7,091 nt of DNA from CAZYJD01 sp964647785 (GTDB taxonomy: Bacteria; Bacteroidota; Bacteroidia; NS11-12g; UBA9320): contig CAZYJD010000096.1 in assembly GCA_964647785.1 (NCBI GenBank), positions 1-7,091 on the forward strand. The letters are read 5' to 3'. The notes below the pieces were generated by a model. The model saw only the letters and a list, made by a program, of their open reading frames with translations. It was not told the DNA's origin and ran no database searches. Every line of letters begins with the position of its first letter. The stretch's first letter is position 1. A program made the translations under genes and the position numbers. This document shows, in pieces, positions 7,044 through 7,091 of this stretch.

Positions 7044-7060
7044 TCACGGCACCGTCTAAA

Positions 7061-7088
7061 GTTGAAGTTTGAGGTTTGGGGTTTGGGA
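7061..7088 (+). repeat. GTTGAAGTTTGA motif followed by GTTTGGG heptamers
   Basis: GTTGAAGTTTGA (7061-7072) is the exact reverse complement of 190-201. The following bases form 7-bp units, GTTTGAG then two GTTTGGG, running to the window edge. The G runs could form a two-tier G-quadruplex. The element is probably cut by the window end. Confidence 0.5.
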
Positions 7089-7091
7089 GGC

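Overview
The window reads as chromosomal DNA from a member of the Bacteroidota. The evidence is a type IX secretion (T9SS) C-terminal sorting domain on a very large exported protease, a TAnnTTTG-type promoter box between the genes, a dihydrolipoamide dehydrogenase whose sequence resembles Bacteroidota versions, and intergenic spaces full of short dispersed repeats. I cannot name a genus.

Layout. Positions 1-380 are non-coding and repeat-rich. They hold an exact 55-bp direct duplication (1-55 and 209-263), an 18-bp perfect palindrome with a 3-bp-deleted relative, and an 8-bp tandem array that runs up to the protease stop codon. Positions 381-5324 on the minus strand encode one 1647-residue secreted subtilisin-like (S8) protease. 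Its order is signal peptide, prosegment, catalytic domain, beta-barrel domain, Ser/Thr-rich Ig-like domain, FN3, eight Ig-like repeats each with one cysteine pair, a PKD-like domain, and the T9SS sorting domain. A 63-bp divergent spacer (5325-5387) holds two candidate promoter boxes facing each other. Positions 5388-6773 on the plus strand encode a complete 461-residue dihydrolipoamide dehydrogenase (lpdA). Positions 6774-7091 are non-coding, with a long hairpin, an inverted diverged copy of the left-hand repeat, and two small hairpins related by compensatory base changes.

The two genes are divergently transcribed and have no obvious shared function. One is an exported or surface-attached peptidase; the other is the cytoplasmic E3 subunit of 2-oxoacid dehydrogenase complexes. 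I found no phage, transposase, CRISPR, toxin-antitoxin or defence gene, and no convincing new multi-gene system. The parts that merit a second look are the protease's repeat architecture and the layered intergenic repeats, especially the covarying hairpin pair and the collinear inverted repeats on either side of the gene pair.
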